Shown here: positions 51,209 through 59,778 of the stretch, piece after piece
How the letters are laid out: each line of letters opens with the position of its first letter
How positions within the stretch are numbered: the first letter of the stretch is position 1
Source of the DNA: JBFHRE01 sp041746105
Lineage (GTDB): Bacteria; Actinomycetota; Acidimicrobiia; Spongiisociales; ZC4RG35
NCBI GenBank assembly: GCA_041746105.1
Contig: JBGTHP010000026.1
Coordinates: 1 to 64,000 of the forward strand
Length of the DNA stretch: 64,000 nucleotides
Reading direction: 5' to 3'
Program-made: the position numbers and the translations under genes
The notes under the pieces: model-generated
The model's database searches: none
The model's input: only the letters and a program-made list of their open reading frames with translations
Told to the model about the DNA's origin: nothing

Positions 51209-52138
51209 TCAGACGGCTTCGCGGAGCGCCAGTGCTTGGCGGACTTGCTCGACCACGACGTGGGCGTGGCGAGTGGTATCCGTCCAGGTGAATCTAAGTA
51301 TGAGCCAACCGTTGAGTTGTGCGAGATTGTCTCGCCGGCGGTCGCGTTCAAATGCTTCAGCTGTCGTGTGCCATCTGCGACCATCGCACTCGATGATCAC
51401 TCGGCTTTCCGGGTAAACCAGGTCCAGTCGACCGTCCACGCTCGTTCGCCAAGGGAACGGGCTTTGGCGTACCGGAGGTGGGAACCCGGCCAGCTCCAGC
51501 AAGTCAATCATCCGCCGTTCGAGTTCACTTTCGGGGGCGACGTATCCCGGTGCGAGCTCGGCAACCATCTGGCGAAAACGTGTTGTGCCCGGCCTCCCTC
51601 TGCGTCCGATCTCAGCGAGAACAACAGCCAAATCGGAGGGCTGCACCTGGCGGGTCGAAATAGCGTTGTCGACGACTCGCATCAATTGTCGATGCCCTAG
51701 AACGATGCTGAGATCGAAAAGGGTTCGCGGCACCGTTGTAACCGGCAAGTGGTCGACGGTGGTGATGTGGCCGGGCTGCAGATCGGTCGACTCATGAATC
51801 TCGACACCGGTGAACCGATTCGACATGCGGTGGGGGACAGTCACGACTGCCCTTCCTTTTACGACTCCTTTGAGGCCGTGGAGGTCCGCGGCGGCCTCGT
51901 GCGAGATGACGGCCGGCAAGGCAACTGTTGCCGCCGCCATCATCGCCAACGGCGTCGACCGTCCGTGCAACAGATACACCCCCTCAGCCAGCCGCGTCCA
52001 CATTCCGTTTGAGACACGCCTCTCGATCGCGGACGAGGTCATCCCGACGGCCAGTGCCTGCGATCGGGTGACCGTTCCGTGTTGTTTCTCAGATATCTGG
52101 CGGACGGCAACTTCCGGCAACATGACGCAAGATTGCAT
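51209..52138 (-). CDS. AbiEi-like/DUF559 fusion protein
   Basis: This 309-aa protein has an N-terminal winged-helix AbiEi_4-type antitoxin part (TRSQALAVGMTSSAIERRVSNG, LAEGVYLLHG, VPRTLFDLSI). The C-terminal DUF559/Vsr-like nuclease fold has ELERRMIDLLELAG, DGRLDLVYPESRVIIECDGR and RDNLAQLNGWLILRFTW, with Asp and Glu-x-Asp in the nuclease positions. Such fusions are common in actinomycetes and their function is unsettled. It lies alone between repeat copies B and C. Start 52138; an ATG at 52123 is an alternative. Confidence 0.78.
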   Translation of the reverse strand: MQSCVMLPEVAVRQISEKQHGTVTRSQALAVGMTSSAIERRVSNGMWTRLAEGVYLLHGRSTPLAMMAAATVALPAVISHEAAADLHGLKGVVKGRAVVTVPHRMSNRFTGVEIHESTDLQPGHITTVDHLPVTTVPRTLFDLSIVLGHRQLMRVVDNAISTRQVQPSDLAVVLAEIGRRGRPGTTRFRQMVAELAPGYVAPESELERRMIDLLELAGFPPPVRQSPFPWRTSVDGRLDLVYPESRVIIECDGRRWHTTAEAFERDRRRDNLAQLNGWLILRFTWTDTTRHAHVVVEQVRQALALREAV

Positions 52139-52179
52139 GACGCCAATGACAAAATGATAGGAGCGGCGATCAGAGGGTC

Positions 52180-52227
52180 GAACTTTCGGCGATTCGCCCC
52201 GAATGCGGGGTCCAGAGCCTAAGGCTC
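52180..52227 (-). repeat. 48-bp structured repeat, copy C
   Basis: Read on the minus strand it matches copy A with a single difference (T to C in the loop of the second dyad). It includes the stop codon and last Glu-Pro codons of purE. Copies A and C thus form an inverted pair around ycaQ and the AbiEi/DUF559 gene. Confidence 0.85.
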
Positions 52228-52701
52228 GGAGAGCCCATCATTCATTTCGGCGACGCGGGTCTCGAGGGTGGCACGGTGGGTGTCGAGGGCTGTGGCAAGC
52301 GAGGGGTCGGACAGACCGAGGATCCTGATCGCCAGCAGTGCGGCATTCTCCGCACCTCCGATGGCCATGGTCGCGACCGGCACTCCTCGCGGCATCTGTG
52401 CGATCGACAACAATGCGTCCATCCCCTGAAGAGGACCGCTGGCAACCGGCACCCCGATCACCGGGAGTCGGGTGGTCGAAGCCAGCATCCCCGGCAGATG
52501 AGCTGCTCCCCCCGCACCGGCAATCATCACCAGAATCCCGCGCGACGCCGCGGCCCGCCCGTACTCGACCATCTCAAACGGAGTGCGGTGGGCAGAAACA
52601 ACCCTCACCTCGGTCGAGACCCCGAACGACGAGAGAGTATCGATCGCCGGCCGCATCGCGGGCAGATCGGAGTCGCTTCCCATAACCACGGCAACTGTCA
52701 T
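52219..52701 (-). CDS. purE: N5-CAIR mutase PurE
   Basis: This 160-aa protein has the PurE fold: VAVVMGSDSDLPAMRPAID, VSAHRTPFEMVEYG (His in the catalytic SAHRTP), AGAGGAAHLPGMLAS, and GVPVASGPLQGMDALLSIAQM. It moves the carboxyl of N5-CAIR to CAIR in purine synthesis. It starts inside purK by an ATGA overlap at 52698-52701. Its stop is inside repeat copy C. Confidence 0.94.
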   Translation of the reverse strand: MTVAVVMGSDSDLPAMRPAIDTLSSFGVSTEVRVVSAHRTPFEMVEYGRAAASRGILVMIAGAGGAAHLPGMLASTTRLPVIGVPVASGPLQGMDALLSIAQMPRGVPVATMAIGGAENAALLAIRILGLSDPSLATALDTHRATLETRVAEMNDGLSEP

Positions 52702-53837
52702 CGTCTCAAGTCTCCTCCGAGGGCTGCGACCACGGCCCAAGCCCTTTCTGCTGCCCGGTCCCGATCATCATCGCAGACTGTCACGTGGCCGATCTTCCGT
52801 TCAGGGCGAGGCTCCTTGCCGTACAGGTGGATCGCGGCGCCAGGGTCGACGGCCATCGCGTCGGCGAGCCGGCAGCGCGGATCGACCTTCTCTTCTGATC
52901 CGACGAGATTGACCATCACTGCCGGCGACCTCAGTCCCGGCTTGCCCAACGGTAGGTCGAGCACCGCTCGCAGATGGTTCTCGAACTGGGAAGTCACCGC
53001 CGACTCGATCGTGTGGTGTCCGGAGTTGTGAGGGCGGGGTGCGATTTCGTTTATCAGTAGCTGGTCTTCCTCGACGAACAACTCGACCGCCATCACCCCG
53101 ACCGCGCCAGTCGCGTCGGCGACTCGTCCAGCGAGTTCTATCGCCCGCTGGCGTAGACCGTATTCGAGACCGGCGGGGGCCGTGACCTGCCGGCACATGC
53201 CATCGACCTGCAGGGTTGTCACCGGGTCATAACAAACGAGATCCCCGCCGGGGCGCCGTGCCACGATCACCGCGACCTCGAGGTCGGCAACGACTGCCCT
53301 TTCTGCAAACAACCTTCGACCATCTTCGAGTGAGCGCCTCAACACCCCTTGAGCCGCGGTCGGGTCGGGGCGAACCCAAACCCCCCGACCGTCGTACCCG
53401 CCCTTGGCCATTTTCAGAACAATTTCACCCCACCGTCGAAAGGCGGTGTCGAGATCGGTCTGATCGTTCAGTTCCGTGTGGGCAACAGACGGCAGACCCG
53501 CCTCGGAGAACGCACTCTTCTGGGCGAGCTTGTCGGCGGCAGTGGCGAGAGTGGAGGCGGTTGGCCGCAGCAGCACGCCCTCATTCTCCAGTTCGCGCAG
53601 GAGGTCGAGATCGAGCACCTCGTGGTCCACGGTGACCACGTCGGTATCCGCGGCGAGTTTCCGAATCATGGCGCCGTCGTCGGGCCGGCCATCCAGGCTC
53701 TCCCGAACGGCGAGTGCGGCTCCCGACCCCGCGTCTTCTGTCAGCACCACGAGTTCAATCCCCAGAGCAATCGCAGCCTGCTGCATCATCCGAGCCAGTT
53801 GCCCGCCTCCGATCACTCCGACACGCGGACCGGACAT
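52698..53837 (-). CDS. purK: N5-CAIR synthetase PurK
   Basis: This 379-aa ATP-grasp protein starts GPRVGVIGGGQLARMMQQ and has the ATP-binding lid KMAKGGYDGRGVWV. The catalytic LFVEEDQLLINEIAPRPHNS and SQFENHLRAVLDLPLG follow. It carboxylates AIR using bicarbonate and ATP. Coupled to purE, with 19 bp between its start and the E1 gene stop upstream. Confidence 0.94.
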   Translation of the reverse strand: MSGPRVGVIGGGQLARMMQQAAIALGIELVVLTEDAGSGAALAVRESLDGRPDDGAMIRKLAADTDVVTVDHEVLDLDLLRELENEGVLLRPTASTLATAADKLAQKSAFSEAGLPSVAHTELNDQTDLDTAFRRWGEIVLKMAKGGYDGRGVWVRPDPTAAQGVLRRSLEDGRRLFAERAVVADLEVAVIVARRPGGDLVCYDPVTTLQVDGMCRQVTAPAGLEYGLRQRAIELAGRVADATGAVGVMAVELFVEEDQLLINEIAPRPHNSGHHTIESAVTSQFENHLRAVLDLPLGKPGLRSPAVMVNLVGSEEKVDPRCRLADAMAVDPGAAIHLYGKEPRPERKIGHVTVCDDDRDRAAERAWAVVAALGGDLRR

Positions 53838-53856
53838 GCTCGAACGCCAACCGAGG

Positions 53857-55884
53857 TCAGTAGCGGGCAAGTTCCACTGCCCGCTCGGCGATGCGTTCTG
53901 ACGTCGGATAGAGGGAGTCTTCGAGCGACTGAGCGTAAGGCATTATGGGAACGTCGGGAAGGGCGTACCGCCTCACGGGTGCATCGAGCCACTCGAATGC
54001 CTTGTCCGCGATCTGAGCCGCCACCTCGGCTCCGAAGCCACAAAACTCGTTGTCCTCGTGGACGATGAGCACACGGCTGGTCTTGTGGACGGAAGCCTGG
54101 ATCGTCGGCCAGTCGAGTGGCTTGAGGGTTCGAAGATCGATCACTTCGAGCGACACCCCTTGGTTCGCGGCAATCGACGCCGCTTCGAGCGAAAAATGGG
54201 CCATAGCTCCATATGCGATGATGGTCACGTCGGACCCCGATCGACGAATGGCGGCCTTGCCGATCGGGACCCTGTGTTCGCCTTCGGGAAACGGCCCTTT
54301 GCCAAGTCGGTAGAGCTTCTTCGGCTCCATGAACAGGACGGGGTCGGGATCATCGACGGCTTGGGTCAACAGCCCTTTGACATCGGCCGGGGTCGACGGA
54401 ATCACAACCTTCAGCCCAGGGATATGCGCGAACAACGACTCGATCGACTGCGAGTGATAGAGCGCACCTCGAATTCCCGCGCCGTAAGGGACCCGGATGA
54501 CGAGCGGAATCTGCCACTTGCCGTTTGATCGGTAGTGGATTCGCGCTATCTCGCTCACTATCTGATCGAAGGCGGGGTGGATGTAGTCGGCGAATTGGAT
54601 CTCTGCGATCGGTCGCAGACCAGTTGCGGCAATGCCAACCGCCGCCCCGGCTATGACCGCCTCGGCCAGCGGAGTGTTGAAACATCGCGCCGGTCCAAAT
54701 TTTTCGCTCAGACCAACCGTGGCCTTGAAGACGCCGCCCTTGATGCCTCCGACGTCCTCGCCAAAAGTCACCACGTCATCATTTGCTTCGAAGATCTCGT
54801 GGAGTGTCCGGTTGACCGCAGTTATCAGGTTGACCTCGTCCCCCCCGGTTTGCGGTTCCGGCGTGGTCGCCGGGGTGGTGGGAGTGATTGGTTTGGCATA
54901 GACGTGCGACAACGCATCGTCGGGGTCGGGTGCGCCCTCTGCGAGCTCGACTGCCTCGACCAGCGTCTTTTCGACGTCCGCTATCAGGGACTCTTCTTCT
55001 TGGTCCGAAAGCAGGCGGTGCTCGATCAAATACTGCTTGAGCACTACGACGGGGTCGTTCCGACGCCATTCGTCTACTTCCTGGCGGGTTCGGTAGAGCC
55101 GATCGTCATCATCGGAGGTGTGGGCGTAGTACCGATAGGTCGACGCTTCAATCAGGGTTGCTCCGCCTCCGCTTCGAGCGCGGTCGGCGGCCCTCTTCAC
55201 GGTCTGATAGACGATGAGAGGGTCGTTGCCGTCGATCAACTCGCCGTGGATCCCATATCCGTGGGCGCGATCGACGATCCGGCCGGCCACTTCCTCGACT
55301 GAAGGCACCGAGATCGCGTACTGGTTGTTTTCGATGATCACGATCACGGGTAGTTCGTGGATCCCGATCCAGTTCATCGCCTCGTGCCAGTCCCCCTCTG
55401 AGGTAGAACCTTCACCTCCGTAGACGGCGACCACCCCTGGCCGGTCCTGGAGGCGGAGCCCGTGAGCGATCCCGGCGGCGTGGGGATATTGGGTCCCGAT
55501 GGTCGAAGACTGCGTGAGGATATTGAGGTTGGGGTAGGACCAGTGGTTTGGCAGCTGGCGCCCGCCCGACATCGGGTCGTCTCGTTTTGCGAACGTTGCC
55601 AGAAAGATGTCGAGAGGCGGGATACCCCAGGCCAGAGCGACTCCCATGTCGCGGTAGTACGGGAGCACCCAATCCGTAGCCACATCCAACGCCATCGCCG
55701 ATGCGACCTGGATGCCTTCGTGCCCGCTCGAGCCGACCACAAATGGGACTCGGCCCTGCCGGTTGAGGGCGAACATCCGGTCGTCGATCCGTCGAGCAAG
55801 CAACATGAACGCGTACATCTGTTGGAGGTCTTCTGCGTTCATGCCGAGCTGGCGGTGTAAGGGTTCTCCTGCGTGCCAGGTCAC
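53857..55884 (-). CDS. Fused E1 alpha/beta 2-oxoacid dehydrogenase
   Basis: This 675-aa protein joins both halves of a thiamine-diphosphate E1. The alpha part (about 1-330) has GSSGHEGIQVASAMAL, the ThDP motif AVYGGEGSTSEGDWHEAMNW (with the later ENNQYAI) and RYYAHTSDDD. A Pro/Thr linker follows. The beta part (about 350-675) has FGEDVGGIKGGVFK, NTPLAEAVIAGAAVG and EIQFADYIHPAFDQI. Sequence best matches branched-chain/pyruvate E1 pairs. No E2 or E3 is adjacent. Starts with GTG. Confidence 0.9.
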   Translation of the reverse strand: MTWHAGEPLHRQLGMNAEDLQQMYAFMLLARRIDDRMFALNRQGRVPFVVGSSGHEGIQVASAMALDVATDWVLPYYRDMGVALAWGIPPLDIFLATFAKRDDPMSGGRQLPNHWSYPNLNILTQSSTIGTQYPHAAGIAHGLRLQDRPGVVAVYGGEGSTSEGDWHEAMNWIGIHELPVIVIIENNQYAISVPSVEEVAGRIVDRAHGYGIHGELIDGNDPLIVYQTVKRAADRARSGGGATLIEASTYRYYAHTSDDDDRLYRTRQEVDEWRRNDPVVVLKQYLIEHRLLSDQEEESLIADVEKTLVEAVELAEGAPDPDDALSHVYAKPITPTTPATTPEPQTGGDEVNLITAVNRTLHEIFEANDDVVTFGEDVGGIKGGVFKATVGLSEKFGPARCFNTPLAEAVIAGAAVGIAATGLRPIAEIQFADYIHPAFDQIVSEIARIHYRSNGKWQIPLVIRVPYGAGIRGALYHSQSIESLFAHIPGLKVVIPSTPADVKGLLTQAVDDPDPVLFMEPKKLYRLGKGPFPEGEHRVPIGKAAIRRSGSDVTIIAYGAMAHFSLEAASIAANQGVSLEVIDLRTLKPLDWPTIQASVHKTSRVLIVHEDNEFCGFGAEVAAQIADKAFEWLDAPVRRYALPDVPIMPYAQSLEDSLYPTSERIAERAVELARY

Positions 55885-56029
55885 GTTTGGGCCATCTCCT
55901 TGGGTGGTGAGACTGGGCCAGAGTCTACGGTCTCGGATCGACCGTGGAAGCCGACGGGCGCCGAAGGGTCAGGACGGGCCAGAGGCCACCTTTCCAACCG
56001 GCCTCCCCGAGTGCGATACTGAACGGACA

Positions 56030-57214
56030 ATGTCAGATCTCTCCTTCGCCAAGTCCGACCCGCACGACTTTCTCGACATCGATGGGATGCTCTCGCCCGA
56101 CGAGATCCTTCTCCGCGACACGGTTAGGTCCTATGTCGGCGACAAGATCCTCCCACAGGTCTCCGAGTGGTGGGAGGACGGCGTCTTCCCCAAGGAATTG
56201 GCCAAGGGGATGGGCGAGATGGGTCTCTTCGGGATGCACCTAGATGGCTACGGCTGCGCCGGTGTCTCCAACGTCATGTACGGGATCGCCTGCCGCGAGT
56301 TGGAGTTCGGTGATTCGGGCGTCCGCAGCTTCGTCTCGGTCCAGGGATCCTTGGCGATGTTTCCGATATGGAAGTTCGGGTCAGAGGAGCAGAAACAGGA
56401 ATGGTTGCCGAGGATGGCCGCCGGTGAGGCCATTGGATGTTTCGGGTTGACAGAAGCCGACTCGGGCTCCGACCCCTCGGCGATGAAAACCAACGCAAAA
56501 CGCGACGGATCCGACTGGATCCTAAATGGATCGAAGATGTGGATCACCAACGGATCGATCGCCGACGTGGCGGTGGTGTGGGCCCGCACCGACGGTGGCG
56601 TCAGGGGCTTCCTCGTGCCCACCGAAACCAAGGGTTTCTCCGCTCCGATCATCCATCGGAAGGCGAGCCTTCGCGCCTCTGTCACTTCGGAACTCGTGTT
56701 CGACGACGTTCGTGTTCCCGACGAGTTCGTCCTACCGGGGGTGGCATCGATGCGAGGACCCCTCTCGTGTCTCAACGAGGCCAGGTTTGGCATTTTGTGG
56801 GGTGTGGTGGGGGCGGCGGCGGCCTGTTACCAATCGGCGCTCGCTTACGCGGCCGAACGCGAACAGTTCAACATGCCGATCGCCGGGTTCCAGCTGACCC
56901 AGCAGAAATTGGTCGACATGATGGTTGCAATCCAGAGGTCGTCGCTGGTGGCGCTCCACCTCGGCCGGCGCAAGGACGACGGGACCCTGACTCCCGAGCA
57001 GATCAGCTTCGGCAAGCTCGACAACGTTCGTCAGGCACTCGAGGTTGCGAGATCCGCCCGTTCGATTCTCGGGGCCAACGGAATCACCTTGGAATACCCC
57101 GTCTTCCGGCACATGGCCAACCTCGAGACCGTCTACACGTACGAAGGAACCAACGAGATCCACACATTGATCCTTGGCAACGCCATTACTGGTCTGCAAG
57201 CGTTCAAGCCCTGA
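56030..57214 (+). CDS. Acyl-CoA dehydrogenase, glutaryl-CoA-dehydrogenase-like
   Basis: This 394-aa flavoenzyme has the acyl-CoA dehydrogenase pattern: CFGLTEADSGSDPSAMKT, WILNGSKMWITNGSIADVAV, and TYEGTNEIHTLILGNAITG holding the catalytic Glu near the end. The ANGITLEYPVFRHMANLETV block and ILGNAITGLQAF are closest to glutaryl-CoA dehydrogenase. It uses FAD and feeds electrons to ETF. Whether it decarboxylates glutaryl-CoA cannot be decided from sequence alone. Confidence 0.87.
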   Translation: MSDLSFAKSDPHDFLDIDGMLSPDEILLRDTVRSYVGDKILPQVSEWWEDGVFPKELAKGMGEMGLFGMHLDGYGCAGVSNVMYGIACRELEFGDSGVRSFVSVQGSLAMFPIWKFGSEEQKQEWLPRMAAGEAIGCFGLTEADSGSDPSAMKTNAKRDGSDWILNGSKMWITNGSIADVAVVWARTDGGVRGFLVPTETKGFSAPIIHRKASLRASVTSELVFDDVRVPDEFVLPGVASMRGPLSCLNEARFGILWGVVGAAAACYQSALAYAAEREQFNMPIAGFQLTQQKLVDMMVAIQRSSLVALHLGRRKDDGTLTPEQISFGKLDNVRQALEVARSARSILGANGITLEYPVFRHMANLETVYTYEGTNEIHTLILGNAITGLQAFKP

Positions 57215-57324
57215 GGTTTCCACGACGAACGTAGCTCCGGACCGACTGATCCGGCAACAGGACGGGTGTGCGCGGCGACGGCTTCACGTCGTGTTGGTGG
57301 GCAGTTTTCTCATATAGTCGCGGC

Positions 57325-58602
57325 ATGGATCTGGACCAGAAGCTGGGGACGGCGCGCCGGCGGTTTGTTGAATCTCACCCGGTCAGCCGGGAATGGCATG
57401 AACGTGCAGCCAAGGTTATGCCAGGGGGCAACACCAGAACGGTTCTCCATTTCGACCCATTCCCGATCAGGGCCGACCGGGCGGAAGGTCGCTACCTCTT
57501 TGACGTCGACGGTCATCGCTACGTCGACCTCCTCGGCAACTACACGGCGGGTCTGTTCGGGCACACCCCGGAGCACATTCTCGATGCCGTCCACAAGGCG
57601 ATGGGTCAAGGCGTATCGATCGGTGTCGCCCACCAGGCCGAGGTGAGGTTGGCCGAGTTGCTTGCCGGTCGGTTCCCCTCCATCGATCGGGTCCGGTTCA
57701 CGAACTCCGGGACCGAAGCCAACCTCATGGCGGTGGCGGCGGCCAAACACCACACCGGTCGAGATGGAGTGATCGTCTTCGACGGCGCATATCACGGAGG
57801 TGTGCTGACTTTTGGTCAGAAGGGGAGGGAGGTCAACGTACCGCATCGTTGGCTGCTCGGCCGCTACAACGACCTCGAGTCGGTCGCGTCACTGTTTCGT
57901 GCCGAGCCAGAGGGGATCGCCTGCATTCTCGTCGAACCAGTCCAGGGGGGCGCGGGGTGTATTCCCGGCGACAAAGAGTTCCTGACCGGTCTGCGGGAGA
58001 TGGCCTCGGAGTTTGGTGCGGTTTTGATCTTTGATGAAGTGATGACTTCGCGCCTTGGCCCATCGGGGATCCAAGGCGCGATCGGTGTGGAACCGGACCT
58101 CACGACGCTGGGCAAGTATCTGGCAGGAGGTATGTCGTTCGGGGCCTTCGGCGGAAAAATGTCTGTGATGGCGGTTTTTGACCCGAATGCCGGCGGCGAC
58201 CTGGGACATGCCGGCACCTTCAACAACAATGTCGTGTCGATGGCGGCCGGGGTTGCGGCCGCAGAGAGCTTGTCGCCGTCCATTCTCGACCTCCTGAATC
58301 GCCGCGGCGATCGGCTTCGAGAAGGGCTCAACTCTGCTCTCAATCCATTTGGGCTGTCGGCAACCGGAGTCGGATCCATGCTCACCGTTCATCCGGTGGT
58401 AGGCCCGATCAAGAACATCGACGACCTGGTGGGCGGTGACGACCGTTTGCGCGAGTTGTGGTTCTTTGCATGTCTCGAAGCCGGCTTTTACGTGGCCCGT
58501 CGTGGATTCATGGCGCTGTCGGTTGAGGTGACCGATGCCGACGTGGACATGTTCCTCGAGGTGATGACGGATTGGGGAGCATCGATGGGCGACGAACGAT
58601 GA
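57325..58602 (+). CDS. Class III aminotransferase (GSA-aminomutase-like)
   Basis: This 425-aa PLP protein resembles glutamate-1-semialdehyde aminomutase: VMPGGNTRTVLHFDPFP at the start, FTNSGTEANLMAVAAAKH, LIFDEVMTSRLG and the PLP lysine in TTLGKYLAGGMSFGAFGG. The His residue in GHAGTFNNNV is also conserved. It transfers amino groups; because the C-terminal part differs from HemL, another keto acid is likely. ATG at 57325. Confidence 0.85.
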   Translation: MDLDQKLGTARRRFVESHPVSREWHERAAKVMPGGNTRTVLHFDPFPIRADRAEGRYLFDVDGHRYVDLLGNYTAGLFGHTPEHILDAVHKAMGQGVSIGVAHQAEVRLAELLAGRFPSIDRVRFTNSGTEANLMAVAAAKHHTGRDGVIVFDGAYHGGVLTFGQKGREVNVPHRWLLGRYNDLESVASLFRAEPEGIACILVEPVQGGAGCIPGDKEFLTGLREMASEFGAVLIFDEVMTSRLGPSGIQGAIGVEPDLTTLGKYLAGGMSFGAFGGKMSVMAVFDPNAGGDLGHAGTFNNNVVSMAAGVAAAESLSPSILDLLNRRGDRLREGLNSALNPFGLSATGVGSMLTVHPVVGPIKNIDDLVGGDDRLRELWFFACLEAGFYVARRGFMALSVEVTDADVDMFLEVMTDWGASMGDER

Positions 58603-58628
58603 GCTGAATCAGAAATAGCCTATTTTGA

Positions 58629-59207
58629 TCAGTCTTCGACTCGGTCGCCTGGGACGATCGTTTCGGTAGGGATATCCCTGACAGGTTCTGTCGTCGGCGG
58701 GTTCGTGGTCAGCGTTCCAGGATCGGGCCGATCCGACGGTACCGAGTCAGGCGGGCTCTCGATGACGGCTCGTGGCGGGGTATCAAGTCGTTCTGTTTCC
58801 AGTAGATCGAGACGGCGACGCAATGTTTCGTCGTCGATCCGGTCTACCTCACGCCTCGCCTCGTGGAGGCGGCTGTCGAAGGTTCGGTCGTCTACCTGAT
58901 CGGAGACTTTTTCGAGTTCGTCTACTCGATTGGAAGCGGCCGTCGCCCGGTCGAACACCATCCGAATCGGCTCAAAAGCCGTCTTGACCGGATAGAGCAG
59001 GTCACCGGGGACCGTGTTCTCTGCTGCGAGTGCCGCGGTCGGGATCAGGAGGGCGACGGCGGCGGCCGTCCACCTGATGGCGTGACGACGGGGGCGGGGG
59101 GCCTGACGTCGCTGCGACAATGCGGCGGTGATCGCCTGTAGGTCTTCGGTCCTGCGCTCTGGTCCGACCTCGACGCGGTAGCGGTCGAGCTTTTCGAGAT
59201 CTCTCAT
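58629..59207 (-). CDS. DUF5667 membrane protein with anti-sigma-like place
   Basis: This 192-aa protein has a cytosolic N-terminus, one membrane helix (AIRWTAAAVALLIPTAALAA) and a DUF5667-type segment (ENTVPGDLLYPVKTAFEPIR). A helical charged domain and a Pro/Thr tail follow. It overlaps the sigma factor gene by ATGA, the usual place of a regulator of that sigma factor. The short cytosolic part lacks a zinc motif. Confidence 0.75.
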   Translation of the reverse strand: MRDLEKLDRYRVEVGPERRTEDLQAITAALSQRRQAPRPRRHAIRWTAAAVALLIPTAALAAENTVPGDLLYPVKTAFEPIRMVFDRATAASNRVDELEKVSDQVDDRTFDSRLHEARREVDRIDDETLRRRLDLLETERLDTPPRAVIESPPDSVPSDRPDPGTLTTNPPTTEPVRDIPTETIVPGDRVED

Positions 59208-59752
59208 TCTGTTTCCTCCATCAGCTGGCGAAGACGTCGTTCGGCTCGGGCGATTGCCGCATAAACAGCGCCGCGGCTGCTCCGCATCACCTCTGCCACC
59301 TCCTGACCCGAAAGCCCGGCAACGTGGTGCAGGATCAGGAGGGTTCGGTGACGATCAGATAACTTGTTCAATGCTTCTTCGAGTCCGCTGTCGATCTCGT
59401 CGAGTTGATGATCGAGGTGCGGGATTTCCGGCAGGGCGTCGGTCGGGATCGCATGGAGCTTTCGACGTCGCAACTCATCCAGACTCCTGAACCTGACGCA
59501 ACGAAACAGCCAGACCCGAATCGAGCGGCCTTCGCCTCGGATACCCCTCGAGCTGCGGACGAGCTCAATGAAGCTGTCTTGTACGACGTCCTCTGCCGCG
59601 CCTCGCGAACCCAGTAGCCCGAAGGCAAAAGACGTCAGGTCGCCGACCGTGTCGTGATATACCGCGGCGAACGCATCGTCATTCCCGGCGCGAATTCCAT
59701 CCGCCCAGCGGTCAAGGGGGTGGCTCGAGGCCACCCCCTCTGCGCTCCCCAT
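59204..59752 (-). CDS. RNA polymerase ECF sigma factor
   Basis: From the ATG at 59752 it is 182 aa. Region 2 (DDAFAAVYHDTVGDLTSFAFG, EDVVQDSFIELVRSSRG, WLFRCVRFRSLDELRRRK) and region 4 (ALNKLSDRHRTLLILHHVAG, then SGQEVAEVMRSSRGAVYAAI) are clear. The gene is between a secreted protein and a DUF5667 protein with a 4-bp overlap. A longer frame from 59824 overlaps the preceding gene. Confidence 0.88.
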   Translation of the reverse strand: MGSAEGVASSHPLDRWADGIRAGNDDAFAAVYHDTVGDLTSFAFGLLGSRGAAEDVVQDSFIELVRSSRGIRGEGRSIRVWLFRCVRFRSLDELRRRKLHAIPTDALPEIPHLDHQLDEIDSGLEEALNKLSDRHRTLLILHHVAGLSGQEVAEVMRSSRGAVYAAIARAERRLRQLMEETE

Positions 59753-59778
59753 TGGAAGGCGTTCGCTCGAAGGTCTTC

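Noticed and set aside
49852..52227. Insertion sequence with terminal inverted repeats
   Set aside because: No transposase and no target duplication; a third copy lies inside and all copies are at gene ends.
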